Shown: in pieces, positions 1 to 11,500 of the stretch | Numbering within the stretch: the first letter of the stretch is position 1 | How the letters are laid out: the number at the start of each line of letters is the position of its first letter | From: Hermodice carunculata | Lineage: Eukaryota; Annelida; Polychaeta; Eunicida; Amphinomidae | Direction: 5' to 3' | Assembly: GCA_964020975.1 (NCBI GenBank) | Contig: OZ026630.1 | Span: 22,495,712 to 22,559,711 of the forward strand | DNA length: 64,000 bases | Position numbers and translations under genes: made by a program | Notes under the pieces: generated by a model | The model's input: the letters and a program-made list of their open reading frames with translations, nothing else | Database searches by the model: none | Told to the model about the DNA's origin: nothing

Positions 1-130
1 CATGGAAGGGACTTCATAGTGTGAATCCTATAATAACTAATGAATCATTATGGACACCACACCATATACAGTACTCCCTGCTTGTACAGTCCCTCATTGC
101 AAGGTGAATTCACACTAAAGCACACTTTCC
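1..130. other. Non-coding, no gene seen
   Basis: AT-rich sequence leading into the hammerhead-like motif. TAGTGTGAATCC near 18 is roughly inverted by GGTGAATTCACACTAA at 102-117, which may be part of the same small element. Short open frames here have no protein-like content. Confidence 0.4.
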
Positions 131-170
131 TGTTCTGATGAGCCCAGGTTGTGGCGAAACCGGTCAGGCA
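131..170 (+). ncRNA. Hammerhead-ribozyme-like motif (probably decayed)
   Basis: CTGATGA at 135-141 is followed by a helix II hairpin at 142-155 (GCCCA pairing with TG-GGC across one bulged base), then GAAAC at 156-160 and CGGTC ending at 165. This is the full conserved core of a type I hammerhead ribozyme, with the cleavage triplet GTC and the self-complementary ACCGGT helix III typical of ribozymes carried by Penelope-like elements and metazoan retrozymes. Helix I pairs poorly (TGTT before the core against AGGCA after the cleavage site), so this copy may not cleave. It has the same ACCGGTC arrangement as the better copy at 5282-5323. Confidence 0.5.
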
Positions 171-1692
171 ATATGATAATACAAAGACTTTATTCTGACT
201 ATACAAAGGCACCACAGACGGGCAGTCTCGCTGTTGTGGCACTTGCATAGTTCTCTATAGACACTTTCCTGTTACTTCTATGTTAAATGTCCCCTTTGTT
301 TTAAGGCAGTCTTGCTGTACCACGGTCTGCTCCACTGACCCAAACAACAGCACTAAAATGACACAGCACTGTGTCCTATAAATCTGACAAGACCAGCAGC
401 CATATGACATTAATAATTTTTTTATACCATAAAAAGAGGACATAAATCTATTTTATGATGTGGACCCCCAAACACATATATATGTATTTCCTGCTTACAC
501 CATTCAAATTTTCCTAGAATTTCCTTCAGAATATTCTATCTTTATAATATCTTTATAACAAGATAATTCCAAACACATCAGAAAACAAAATTTGTACACA
601 AGCCCAACTCTTGAACATATTAACAGCACACAAAAAACTATGCCATTAATGTTGAAGTCCAGTACATTTGATAAGATGCCCATGGCAATAGTAATGCAAA
701 CTTCCTCAAGTAATTAGTCCAATACTGGGATTAAAACAGCAGGTGTGTGCGTGGTGGTGGTATGGAGCATGTGGGACACACAAAAAGCTGCAGACAAAAT
801 GTTTATGTGTCAATGTCGGGTGCAACTACAGCACACTAACTTGAGGAGTTCCTCACTTTTCTATCTTCATAAATTCCCCATTAGAGCCTGCAGTATGCTG
901 AATTAAGTGATGCACTTTGCACAATGGTGCTTAATGTAACTCCTGTTCCTCTCTCTAACATAATGTTACTGTTTCGTGGCGTGCTGTCAGGCCTACATCA
1001 AACTATACATGATGACACACTGCTCAACATGTGTAATACAACTATCACAAACATGGTATCAAGGCTCATGGGACACAAGTATGTATGTATATATCCATAC
1101 AAACATTTTCCATTGTGAAACAGAACAGAATGTATTGTGTTTTCCTCACATTATAAACTCAAAGGTGACCCACTGGTTACCTTTTTTTTCCACTTCCTTC
1201 CACCTTTTTTACCCCCTTTCGTGCTCTCAAAATCTTGGAAAAACAAAGCACTGCATGCAATGCTGCATTGTGGGCAGCACCATTCTAGTCCAAATACAGT
1301 TGGTAGATGGAACTTGACATCGCCAAGCTGTATTCTGGGGTTTCACAAACCAGTACACTGAGAGTGTGCTGCACAATGTATTGCACACACATAGTCCTAC
1401 AACACATCCCTATTGTCACTTGCTGTTGGTAGCTCCTTAGTTATACGGTGACATCATGGTAACACTTTGCTTTTCTGCTAATGATTTAAATCTGAGGTCA
1501 CTCAATAGAGAAAGTGACCTTTCCCTATTCATCATGTTAAATTACTCTGGCAACCATGATAAAATTTCTCATGCATATCACTTTTCTAACCAGTTTTATA
1601 AAAAATTTGTTTAAATTATCATAAAATGAAATGAAACAAACAAAATAAAATAAAATAGCACAATAGAGCCAACTGAATACAGCAAACCCTAA
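171..1692. other. Non-coding, no gene seen
   Basis: AT-rich sequence. TTGTGGCACTTG near 234 partly complements GGCACCACAGACGG near 208, suggesting a local hairpin that may belong to the same element as the hammerhead motif. No splice-flanked, protein-like frame is visible. Open frames near 924-1361 overlap one another and resemble no family I recognise. Confidence 0.5.
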
Positions 1693-1935
1693 TGTATATG
1701 TTTGTGACCACGGAATGGTCAGGTCTTGAACCAGCAACCTTCAGCACCAATCACCTAACCGAAAACGGGAAATGTACATACCAACTGCACCAAATCCCCA
1801 TTCCTAAAAAGAATGGTATAATGGAGGCCGGTATGCGTGAATGCCATAACTGACACGGCACAGTTCATTGTATTTAATCCAGTATAGGTACTGTTTTCGG
1901 AGTTGTCCCAGATCAGGGACTGTACATATGTAAGT
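1693..1935 (-). mobile_element. tRNA-derived SINE, copy 1
   Basis: On the minus strand the sequence has an A-box-like TGGTGCAGTTGG, then AGGTGATTGGTGC and a degenerate B box (TGCTGGTTCAAGACC, + positions about 1720-1735). These are the internal RNA polymerase III promoter elements of a tRNA-related SINE. A second, better copy lies about 275 bp downstream in the same orientation, matching over the whole length including GGAATGGGGATTTGG and the body with AATACAATGAACTGTGCC. The exact ends were not resolved. Confidence 0.6.
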
Positions 1936-1967
1936 CCACCAGCATCAAAGGAGCACCAAAATATATA

Positions 1968-2195
1968 AATGTTTTGTGACCACCGAACACAAGGGTCTCG
2001 AACCCGCAACCTTCGGTATCAATGACCTAGCCAAAAATGGGAAACGAACATAGCAACTGCACCAAATCCCCATTCCTAAAAAGAATGGTTCAATGGAGGC
2101 CGGTATGCATGAATGCCATAATCGACATGGCACAGTTCATTGTATTTAATCCACTATAGGTCCAGTATTTGGAGTTGTCCCACATATATGTAGGC
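1968..2195 (-). mobile_element. tRNA-derived SINE, copy 2
   Basis: The minus strand carries TTGGCTAGGTCATTGATACC followed by the B box GGTTGCGGGTTCGAGACCC (+ 1993-2011), an excellent match to the GGTTCGANNCC consensus. The upstream body is shared with copy 1. A shorter fragment of the same tRNA-like head is at 33932-33996. The two full copies are nearly tandem, so one may have arisen by local duplication. Confidence 0.65.
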
Positions 2196-2350
2196 TTAGC
2201 TGTCACCCAGAACAGTTTTGCCACTGGTGATAACTTCCATTTCTACATAACGTGAGGGAAAGTTGTATCCAGTGACCTGTGACCTTAATAGAGGGCAATC
2301 CTCATTCAGCATGCTTGGCCGAGATCCTGACCATGAGCCTTGTCACTTAC

Positions 2351-2557
2351 CTGGAATATGGGACTGATGAATTCTGTGTTGTCAAAGCGCTGTGCTATGG
2401 CAACAATTGTGCTGAGAGCATGGGCATAGTCACGGTCAACCTTGATGCGATGTGACAGACATTTTTTCATGTTTTCGAGTAAACGTATCTCGGCATCCTG
2501 CAGGCGAATCAGAGCTTCGTGGGACTCTCGCCCCTGAAGCTCTGTCCCAAACCCCAT
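2351..2557 (-). CDS. FER: FES/FER-family tyrosine kinase, first F-BAR exon (partial gene)
   Basis: This exon encodes 69 residues beginning MGFGTELQ, with SHEALIRLQDAEIRLLE and KVDRDYAHALS following. Vertebrate FER and FES and fly Fps85D begin the same way (MGFxxxL, then an HEA-type motif, then LQDxELRLLE, then a K-x-D-x-x-YA motif). This is the start of the F-BAR domain, which binds curved membrane in front of the SH2 and kinase domains. On the minus strand the exon begins at 2561 after a pyrimidine-rich tract ending TTTTCAG, has four bases (GGTG) before the ATG, and ends at 2351 before a perfect GTAAGT donor in phase 0. The next exons (rest of F-BAR, coiled coil, SH2, kinase) are beyond position 1. 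The codon just before the ATG is open (GTG), so translation could also enter from an upstream exon. The family is secure; a single invertebrate gene can be orthologous to both FES and FER, so the symbol is approximate. Confidence 0.9.
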
Positions 2558-2561
2558 CACC

Positions 2562-4930
2562 CTGAAAAGACAAAAGCAGATACCATTAGAATGAACTCTT
2601 TATAAATTGATATAATTGAAATGATGTGATGCTTCAGTCTACTCAGAGGGGTTATACATACACATAATATGAAGTAATAGTCATCACAGCTAGTCAACAT
2701 TTGAATAAAATGAAATATTCGCTAAATTAAAAACAAAATGCTGGTATCTCATGCCATCCTTTGTTTACAAAAGTTTAAATGTCTATCTGTAGTCTCTGTA
2801 CAACCCTTGATCCTTTGACAGGGGCAACGTCTGAGAAAAATGAAATATATGGCAACACGTTTCCAGCTTTAAAGGACCACATAGAACAAATTAATGCTAA
2901 CAGACTACATGACAAAACCTTAAATATAACACAGGTGTTGATATCATATACACTCTGTTTGATACACTGTATCAACCACTTCATGCACTAGTTGACCACC
3001 AGTGTATACATATGTCATGGTTACCAAAGTGTCTAAGCTTGAAACAGTAACATTTGACACAAAATGCATGAACTGTCCCTGCAGGACAGACATAACAAAT
3101 AATCATAATGTGTAGAAAATAAAATCAATGTAGTCACTCCAGTTAACCGTCACTTTATGACAGACATGATATGATGATTACATTGCACATTCATCGGACC
3201 CACCAGATACATGACATCACCACACCACAGCTATGCTTACACCACAAATATCAGAACAACTAACAACTTCCAACTTCCATTCTCAACTCCAGTCAGAATA
3301 GGCCACACTTGTGAAGAACAATATGGTGTTGTATTCTAATATGCTTGTTTACAAAACCATCATTGTATGTTTACACACACAAACTGTAAATAATTATGCA
3401 TGAAAAGTGAAAAAGTAAATAAATCAGTCATGAATACGAGCGTGTCTATCCAAATGTAAAATTTGTTGCTTTCAGTTAGTCATTTAAACCAGTTAAAAGA
3501 TACACAGAACTTCCCACTTGCCCTTTCATATTGAGATATTCTCCAGTGATCAATACAACCTATGTACGGTAAATTGCTTTAATTTCGCTGTACTCTTATT
3601 TTCACTTATTTCACTGATGGTACAAATACGTGAAAATAAAAACACAGTGAAATGGCATTTTAGCCTTGTTTGAATTGGAATTATGTTCAAAACGGTGAAA
3701 CTAAAACTACAGTGAAATATCAAAAATGCAAAAACCTTGAAAATTTATACACGGTAAAATAAAGCAAATTGCAGGGTATACACTTGCCATGATGAAAGAC
3801 TGATACACATGTATTACTGAGCTACCAATTCATGAAATTTCATCACAATTCAAATATTAGATTGTGGTCTCTTGTATGTTAAATAAGACATCCATGTCCA
3901 TATATCTAGATTCAAATTAATGAATGATTTATCACCTCATACTCACATAATGGGTGGTGGTATTGCACAACAATATATAAAGAGTCTCCCACCAAAGGTC
4001 AATGGTATCTGCATGTTTTACAATATTGTAAATATGACCCAAACAATCATTTTCTGCATGGGAGGTCAAAGGGCTGGGTCACAGTGACCTGATTTTGGTA
4101 TGTGGCATCCTATTAGGAAGGTCGCATTGCTCGCTATCGCTAGTCCTTACTGGAAATATGGCTTGGACAAGATTTATATGATAGGGTTAAAGGTAAAGGG
4201 TCATAGCTCAAGGTGGCCCGATTAAGGTATGCAACAATCATTCCTAGAAGTCTCCACACACCAAGTTTGGTATCTGTAGGTCCTACCATGTAAGAAAAAT
4301 ATGATTCACTCTAGCATTTTTACTGGCATGCATTTTCAGATGGAATGACTGAACGGCAGTAAGATGGGGTACAAACCTTTTGTCCCCCTAGTGGGGCACT
4401 ACAGAAAGACTGCTCAGCTGACATTGTACTAATTGATTTTGCTGAGGCAAACGATGGCTCTCCATGAATGCGTGTAAATATGATGTATAGTTTTATGAAA
4501 AAGTGAAGAATATCCATTAAAAACAATTCCCAGTTTGCGATATTGCATAATGAGCTTGGGAATTAAAGTCATTCCTCATGCTTGCATAACCTTGCCCTAC
4601 CTGAGACTCATCACATTTTGTAATACTAATGTCCTACTTTCTTCATTTGTAGCACCTTATTTATGGTGCCAAGCAGATGGAATGCAGTACACGTATATGA
4701 TGCCCCTAACTTTCTAACACTGTGCATACCTTTGGCAAAGAAGTAATAAGCAGACATGAAGTTTTTTTTGTTTTTTTTTTAATCAGTCACACTTTCCAAA
4801 ATTCACATCCAAGATTCAAGGTGAACTGGGAAATCTGCCAGTCAGGGACACCAAACTTAGTGGGTTCTACATTTGCACTTCTGAGGTTATGAAATAAAAA
4901 AAAAAAATGAGAGAAAACATAAAAAAAAAT
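2562..4930. other. Non-coding intronic sequence
   Basis: No exon-like frame is seen. Fragments such as TCAAAGGGCTGGGTCACAGTGACC near 4068 and the GGTCA-rich stretch up to 4300 look like worn dispersed repeats. A MITE-like block at 3562-3775 is listed separately. Confidence 0.5.
3562..3775. repeat. MITE-like block with imperfect terminal inverted repeats
   Basis: The left end has TACGGTAAATTGCTTTAATT. The right end, read in reverse complement, has TGCAATTTGCTTTATTTTACC. The interior is AT-rich and repeats the motif GTGAAAATAAAAACACAGTG in several forms. No coding capacity and no clean target duplication were found. Confidence 0.3.
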
Positions 4931-5279
4931 AGAAAGGAAGATTTGCTTCAAAGCAAATCTGTCTGTGTGCCTTCAAAAGTTGTAAATATTAAATGCTACA
5001 ACTTTTGTCCTTTGGTACTTCACATTCCATTAAGCTTATGGCTGGATGACAATTTCAAAGTCCAAATGACCTTGACCTTTGAAGGTCACATGTAAATTAC
5101 AAAAATTAACAGTGTTAAAATATCTACAATTTAAGCCCAACATGAACCAAATCAGATGAAAATTGACCAAGTTATGGCTAGATGAAACTTTCACAGGGAC
5201 AAATGACCTTGATCTTTGACCTTTATAGGTTACATTTTTTCTAAGGACCGAGCAAGGATCACAATAGCTAGAAGTTGAA

Positions 5280-5542
5280 GAAGTTCGACCGGTTTCGTTG
5301 TGTTTCACAACTCATCAGGAACTGTGGGCTAACCGACGTTACGTCTGATATATATGCCGAGGGGTAACTTTCTGTTGTCACGTAAAACATGTTACCGTGA
5401 TTGCGTAACACAGAATCTCGGTTCTACCAAGACGTTATTGTCAAGGGGAATTAGATTCAAAAGAATTTGAATCCCGCCAATCCAGTAAAATAAGGACTGC
5501 CGTAGAAACAATGCTGGGGGTCAGCAAGTGTAATTAATCAGA
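5280..5542 (-). mobile_element. Small ribozyme-bearing insertion (Penelope-like terminus or retrozyme-like)
   Basis: This segment is absent from the other tandem units of its host repeat and has different base content. The host unit can be followed up to about ACAATAGCTAGAAGTTGA at 5279, and a host unit resumes at CTTTATAGGTTACAT (5543). That 15-bp string also occurs exactly at 5221-5235, so the insert may instead run 5236-5542 with a 15-bp target duplication and a short A-tail; because the host is itself a tandem repeat, the two readings cannot be separated by eye. On the minus strand the insert starts near TCTGATTAATTACACTTGC and ends at the hammerhead. It has no reverse-transcriptase coding sequence. 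Confidence 0.55.
5282..5323 (-). ncRNA. Hammerhead ribozyme, type I, minimal helix III
   Basis: Read on the minus strand the order is AGTTC, CTGATGA, GTTGTG-AAA-CACAAC, GAAA, CCGGTC, GAACT. Helix I is AGTTC with GAACT (5 bp), helix II is a perfect 6-bp stem with an AAA loop, and the invariant CUGAUGA and GAAA segments are exact. The cleavage triplet is GTC, so cleavage is predicted between + positions 5287 and 5286. Helix III is only ACC/GGT with no loop, so ACCGGT is self-complementary. Ribozymes with such short helix III in Penelope-like elements and retrozymes are known to work best as dimers. Structure and core are seen directly; activity is inferred. Confidence 0.85.
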
Positions 5543-6160
5543 CTTTATAGGTTACATGCTCCTTACAAGTATGTGCAGTGTTGGAATACCTACCATTTGA
5601 GTCAAACATGATTAGACTTGGATGGAAATTAACTGAGTTATGACTGGATGAAAATTGCAAAGGTCCAAATGACCTTGACCTTCAACCTTTAGATGTCATA
5701 CATACATTACAAAAATGTGCAGTATTACAATAGCTATAATTTGAGCCCAACATCTTAAAAATTGGATAAAAATTGACAGTTATGGCTAGATGAAAATGTC
5801 AAAGGTCCCAAATGACCCCACCATCCAAAGTGGCCTAGGACCTTGAGATGACCTCTACCTGAAGTGAATTTTCACCTTTAAAATGATATCTGGACTTAGA
5901 AATTGACCTTTGACTTGAGATGACCTTTGCCTTGTTATGATGGAACTCCTATACACTCGGAACCACATACACTAAAGTATATAAGATATTGAAGATTTTA
6001 ATACTTTAATTTGCCCTCATTCAATTTTGAAAATCATGACCTCTCATTAAAAAAAGGCAAGGCTTCATCTTTAGAAGTATAATTGTGCCACGTTTGGAGA
6101 AAGAAAGAAAGAAAGAATTTCTGAGAAAACAAATCTCTGTGTTGGCACACTGACATAAAA

Positions 6161-7899
6161 ATCTTAAACAATGTGTTGGAATTTTCCTCTATCTGTGTCT
6201 CTACTGTGCATGTAACAGCAACACATATCTACCCCACATCTGATTAGATATATGTATGTAATGATGATGAAAGTAGGCAACAGCTACAATTTAGAGGACA
6301 GTATGATACCATAAGTACAGTATGCTTGCTTCAGTGCACATACAACAGGCATCTTTCCATACATCCTCTATTACATTGCGTCATTTATAACATATACTTT
6401 ATTTTCGCCACACAGTCAACTGAACTTGATTTTATCTCAACAGATTTTGTTACAAATCAGACATTACAAAAGCAACAAATCCGGTTCCTACTATCTAGCC
6501 ACATGGAAAAAGACCTCGATTCTTTCAACATCACAACTGATGTAAGCCTCTCAAGTCAAACCTATAGGGTCTCAGACCTCTCAACAAATTTCCAGGAGAC
6601 TGGTGATAATATTATCTCCTCCTCCTCCTTCCCCTTCCTTTTTCCCCCGTGAAGTATTTTCCCTTCCATAAATACTCAAGTCAAGTAGCCAGGAGTTCAC
6701 ACCATAGCATCCAGCGAAAATGCAGTTAGCTTGAGCTTCCAGGGATTACACTGGGTTCTGGTGAAAGCCATTACTAGTGCAGTAAGCTGTCTTACTAAAT
6801 AAAACTAGGAAAGACTTTTTTCAAGGGAAAAACATTACGCATCCCAACAGCATGACATCAGTTATCTTTGAAGGTGACTCAACTACTAAATTTTGAAAAG
6901 GGTTTAGTGATGGAAGTGTAGAATATTCAGCCAAAGTACATAAAGAGGTCTCCTATTGTAAGGCGTCTCTCACAGGAGGCCACCATTCTTCTGCAGAAAG
7001 TTTTGCATTTGCAGTATATTGTTCCCCTATGGACAGGCCACCCCGCTTAGAAGTCACTTTTGGCCTGCACTTGAGGTGACCTTGCAGGGAAACCATTTTA
7101 TTTTACAAGGCATTGTGACCTTAACCTATGACATGAAGGTCATCTGCAATCATAGGAAAAAATCCCCAAAATTATAGAGTATCTGTACCAAAAGTTTCAA
7201 GTGAATCTAGCTTCCAGTTTTGAAAAAGTCAAAATGTGAACTACCATTGATTTGCATGGCAATCAATAGGAATGCAAAAATTAACCAGTAGGAAAAAAAC
7301 AAAAAACACTGGAGCACGGTCATTTGAACACAGTTGGTAGATACGTATCCAATGTACATCCCCAGCAAGTTTTAAGTGAATCTGGCCAATTGTTTTGGAG
7401 AAGAAATTGAAAAGGTGAATTAGCATTGCAATCCCCATTGACTTACACAGTAATCAACAGGAATGTATGCTGCTTTACCTTTCAAGGTCACTCATACCAT
7501 ACAAATTGAAAGCCCACAGGTACTTTCCTATTAGCGTTTAATAGTAACCCTGGGCCTATGATGTACCATTAAGAAGGTACAAACCAATATGTGAAAATTG
7601 CTGAGAACGCATAAAAATGCAACAAGGATTTGACCTTGACATTTGACCTCAAGGTTATGTATTATTATATGGGAATAATTCCAGGGCCATTAAATTATCT
7701 GTACCAAATTAAGAGGCATAGGTCAAGAGAAGACATGAATATAAGGAAAATAAGATACACATCGGCGGCAGCAGAGACTGTAGATGACAGGCCTAAACAC
7801 TATAAACATCTACCCTTATGCATAAATACTTAATTATGGTCAATTCACCAGGTAATTGTAGGTATGACACAAGAAGTACATGTACTTGCATTTCATTCC
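6161..7899. other. Non-coding intronic sequence with worn repeats
   Basis: No gene is seen. At 7085-7460 several stretches resemble family B units (GACTTACACAGTAATCAACAG, ATTTGCATGGCAATCAATAG, CCAGCAAGTTTTAAGTGAATCTGG), also found near 27350 and 54360. The open frame at 6326-6652 is AT-rich, lacks splice sites and resembles nothing known. Confidence 0.45.
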
Positions 7900-8541
7900 A
7901 ACATGAGGCCTATGTACCTAATGCTTTGTTCACATATAATTTGATGACCATCATCAAAAAATCATTTTCCATAATGAAATCCGTCCATGAGATACATAAA
8001 TTAATCAAGGTCATCCATACTATGTAATACCGAACTTCTACATGATATACATTTGTACTACATTTGGTATCATTCACCATATTTTTTTAATAACATGCTG
8101 AATTTAGAAAAATAACTGGTGTAAACTTTGTAGTCCCATCTCAATTTATTATCACCAAAATGAATTTAAAGTGTTTCTGATACCTATGAAAGTAGTTCCA
8201 ACAATAACACCAGTGGTGCCATCATGACGCCACACGGCATAAGAATCTTGCCTCCAAAATATTCCTGTAATGATACATACATATATGTCTACAAGTTCAG
8301 ATGTAATTACCACTGCAAAATATTCTTTTACAGATATGCATTCCCTCTGTGACATTGAGAGGGTAGGTCAAGGTTATCCATATCATGGAATAACAAATTG
8401 TCCAAAAATTGTCTAGGGGTTAACTTAAAAATTGTAGATGCTATTGCGTTGACAAGTAATTGTTTATGGACGGATGGAATGACGGATGGACTCACATGAG
8501 TGATCCCATAAGCTCTGCAATATATGGTCAGCAGAGCTAGA
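7900..8541 (+). repeat. Dispersed repeat family A, copy 1
   Basis: The copy begins with ATGAGGCCTATGTACCTAATG and continues TTTGATGACCATCATCAAAAA, shared with copies at 14219, 33800 and 63198. It ends with a hairpin: AGCTCTGC, a 10-base loop, GCAGAGCT. Interior modules such as TCAAGGTCATCCATA and GATACACATTTGTGGTACATT recur in the other copies. Non-coding. Confidence 0.55.
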
Positions 8542-11500
8542 AAACATAAAATCTAATGATTAAAATAATGTTACTCCCCGTAGGTTCATTTTCAACCTGA
8601 GCAAAATAACAACTTCTTCATAAATGCAGCTCAACAGTTAGAAGAGCAAATTGATATTGAAAGCAGTTAGCCCAGTATAATATATCTACCAGTTTGGAAT
8701 TTGGCCGAAGAATCCCTCAGCCCTATGTAGTAGAGTGGTCCAGGTGTGGAGCCCATTCTGTAGCCTCCTAAGTGTGCCCATCTGTGGTGTGTACACAGGT
8801 CACCATGCAAGATGCTGCAACTAGGATATTTAGACACCTTGTAGGTTTTCACAAAAGGGAGTGGCCCCTGCACCTGGCCCCAATTATCGCTGTTTCTGGG
8901 CTGTAGTCCACAGTACCCAAACTTGACAAAATGAAGCCAAGCACACTCTAAATTCTGTTTTTCTCCTGTGTCAACAATATGAATATGAAAATGATGCTTT
9001 GCATTGCTTCAGGTGTCAGTTGTCTGGACCTTCCTCATTTGCAGTAATTAAGCGACCAATGACCCAACACCAGACAAGAATGATTGTTTTCCAAGGTAAA
9101 TACAGGTGGTGGGTGGCCCCTTGCCTCTCACTGGAGCCGCCTGCCTTTGATGCTGTCTTCATTAACATCAAACACTAAACAATTACATGTATTTTGATGT
9201 TTTCCTTCTAATAAGCTATTCATCAGTGCCTGAGTAACATCATTTCATGTCCTTTTTGTGTTACCAACTTCACAGACCTGCATAACAGCATGAAGATCAA
9301 ATAAACTGTCCCTTACTGACTTTTCCTTTTCACATGCACGTGATATTTACAAACTTATAAAGCTCTCTGATAATCAACCTGCATAACAAAACACAAGCCC
9401 CTCTTGCCAAAGGCCATCCCCTCAACAGAGACCACTTTCCCATGTGGTAGATGTTATGCCATTATACCATCCCCTTCTGGAAAATTCACGCCTCTAATGT
9501 GGCTATTTTCCAGTGAAGTAGCCCGTGCCCTGATAGAAGGGGCCCCACTATTCACTGGCTGGAGGTAAACTGTCATCTGCTTCAATGATTCTTTACTAAT
9601 TCAATGTAAATGAAAAAGAATTTCAGCAACCCCAGGAAACCTGTTGATTCAGTCTTAATTCAAAAGGCAAAGCATAGGTGTCAACCCCCAAAGAAGTGTG
9701 ACTGGGAGGTTCTTGTAAAAAGTACATGAATTTAAGGAAAATAGTCAGTTTTGTCTCAAAATCCTTGTCATTTTAACTTTTTGAGTCTCCCAAACGGGAG
9801 CCCCCAGTGAAAATGGGACAGTTGACAGCTATGCAAAGGGTTAAAACAGAAAACATGACAATCACAATGTATCCAATTTTCATGACATATTCAGCTCCAT
9901 CCGTTATTTACCTGACAAATCTGATTGGTTCAATTGCAAAACACAACAGATCTGCTGATGCATATATTGGTTCACTTTCCGACTGCATTGTTTGCACTTG
10001 TAAGTCTGAGGTACAGTTGCCTCTGTCCTGAGAGAACACCTGCCTTCACAGATTATCTTTCTGGGATGATCTGCTAAGTACCTCCATATGTTATACCTTC
10101 TATAACAGACCACCTGTCTCCAGAGACCACAATTTGGTCATCCCTATGGATGGTCTTTACAGGGGTTTCACTGGATTGGATTGGATTGTTCAATCATATT
10201 CTTCATTTATGTTTATAAAAACATGCTTCCATTTGGACAAAAAAAATGCATAAGATCAGATCTAACGCATTGTGTGTATTTTGCTTTTGGCTTTGCAATT
10301 TTATTGACAATTAGCATAGCTTTGAGCCAATAGTATACAAAGTAAACTTTAGTTACACGATTCAATAACAAACACAGGTATTTGTATATATACATATATG
10401 TTCGGGTACGTCTTTCAATTTTTAAGCTGTCACACTGACATTAATTGTGGCTGGACAGACAGATGGATAGACATAACAATGACAATACCCTTCAGCCATA
10501 CTTGGCTGTTGGCTGAAAGGTAAAATCTCAAGTTTCACATGCCTGAATGAGCATCAAGCAAATTTATAAGAAATTGTTCAGGGACACAATAGTTGCGTCC
10601 ATGGCAGTCACATGCTGGTCACAATATTTAGACCAATATTTCAGTAATGTTCAAATGACACAGCCCAATGTAAGGTCCTGCTCACTGGAGGTCATCTCCC
10701 TAAGAAGATCATAATCATCATTTCCACTATAATACATCATTCCCCTCAAGAGATGCCAACCCTGCTACTGTGTGACATTTTGACCTAATGTCAACAGACA
10801 CACTCTAACATACATACAGTATAATTTTCATCACATGGAATTTTCAGGTACCAAGATTCTCTCAATATTTTTTTTTTTTTTTTAATCTTGTCTGAAAGAC
10901 CATCTGCATATAGCTATTGCTTGCAAGTCTCCCCACAAAACCACTGCCAGTACATGTATACTAAGCAGTTATTTTTTTTTCTTTTTTCTTTTTTCTTTTT
11001 TTTAAAAAAAAAGGTAAAATCAGGTATCCGAATCCATTCAATTAATTCAACTAAACTTAGCAAAGAGCATAAAAGAAAAGCTGTTCCCCAGCAAATCTGT
11101 GTAGATGTGACAGACTCTGCTGATAACCAAGACAAACAGAACAGGTATAAAATATAGGAACCTTGTCTGTCCAAAACCTTCCAAACAGAACAGGTATAAT
11201 GTATAGGTACCTAATCTGTGCAAAACCGTCCATCTCTTGTGATTATAAAGTTACTGTGGATCTTAAATTTTTAGTTTAAGAATATAGTTATCAAAGTATA
11301 TGCACATTTACCATGACAAACTGACAACTTCATGGAATATGGACAGAACAGTCATAGCATTCATAACAACAATATAGTCAGGATTTCTGTATGACAAAGT
11401 CATAAATGAACACAAAGGTCTTTGTGGCCTGAAACGTTAAATATTGGACTTTGAAGATGTATTCTTGACATGAATAAATTCATATGAGGAGAATTTACTT

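Larger units (their letters stand above)
4931..6160 (-). mobile_element. Helitron-like non-autonomous element, family C, old copy with internal tandem repeats
   Basis: Read on the minus strand the element ends with the hairpin AGATTTGC-loop-GCAAATCT and then TCCTTTCTAT, a decayed form of the hairpin plus CTAG terminus seen intact at 54596 and 63399. The interior has about four units of about 150 bp sharing GTTATGGCTAGATGAAA, AATGACCTTGACCTT and TTTGAGCCCAACAT. The other side carries a GAAA tract (6099-6117) and a short inverted GTGTGTTGGCACAC, as in the copy ending near 56868. A small ribozyme-bearing insert interrupts the second unit. Nothing is coded. Confidence 0.5.

Noticed and set aside
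1993-2011. Possible intact tRNA gene from the strong B box
   Set aside because: The surrounding sequence does not fold into acceptor, D and anticodon arms, and the region is repeated nearby as a SINE.
2775-2991. Pair of overlapping plus- and minus-strand frames of about 70 codons next to the FES/FER exon
   Set aside because: They are mirror frames over AT-rich intron with no protein-like composition, and neither continues the F-BAR domain.
5221-5557. The 15-bp direct repeat CTTTATAGGTTACAT as a definite target-site duplication
   Set aside because: The host is a tandem repeat whose units contain this string at the same position, so the match could come from the host array; it is kept only as one of two readings.
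9777-9840. Short TTAA-flanked segment (TTAA at 9773 and 9841) as another MITE
   Set aside because: Its ends (CTTTTTGAG and GCAAAGGG) do not pair convincingly; it may be only a fragment.
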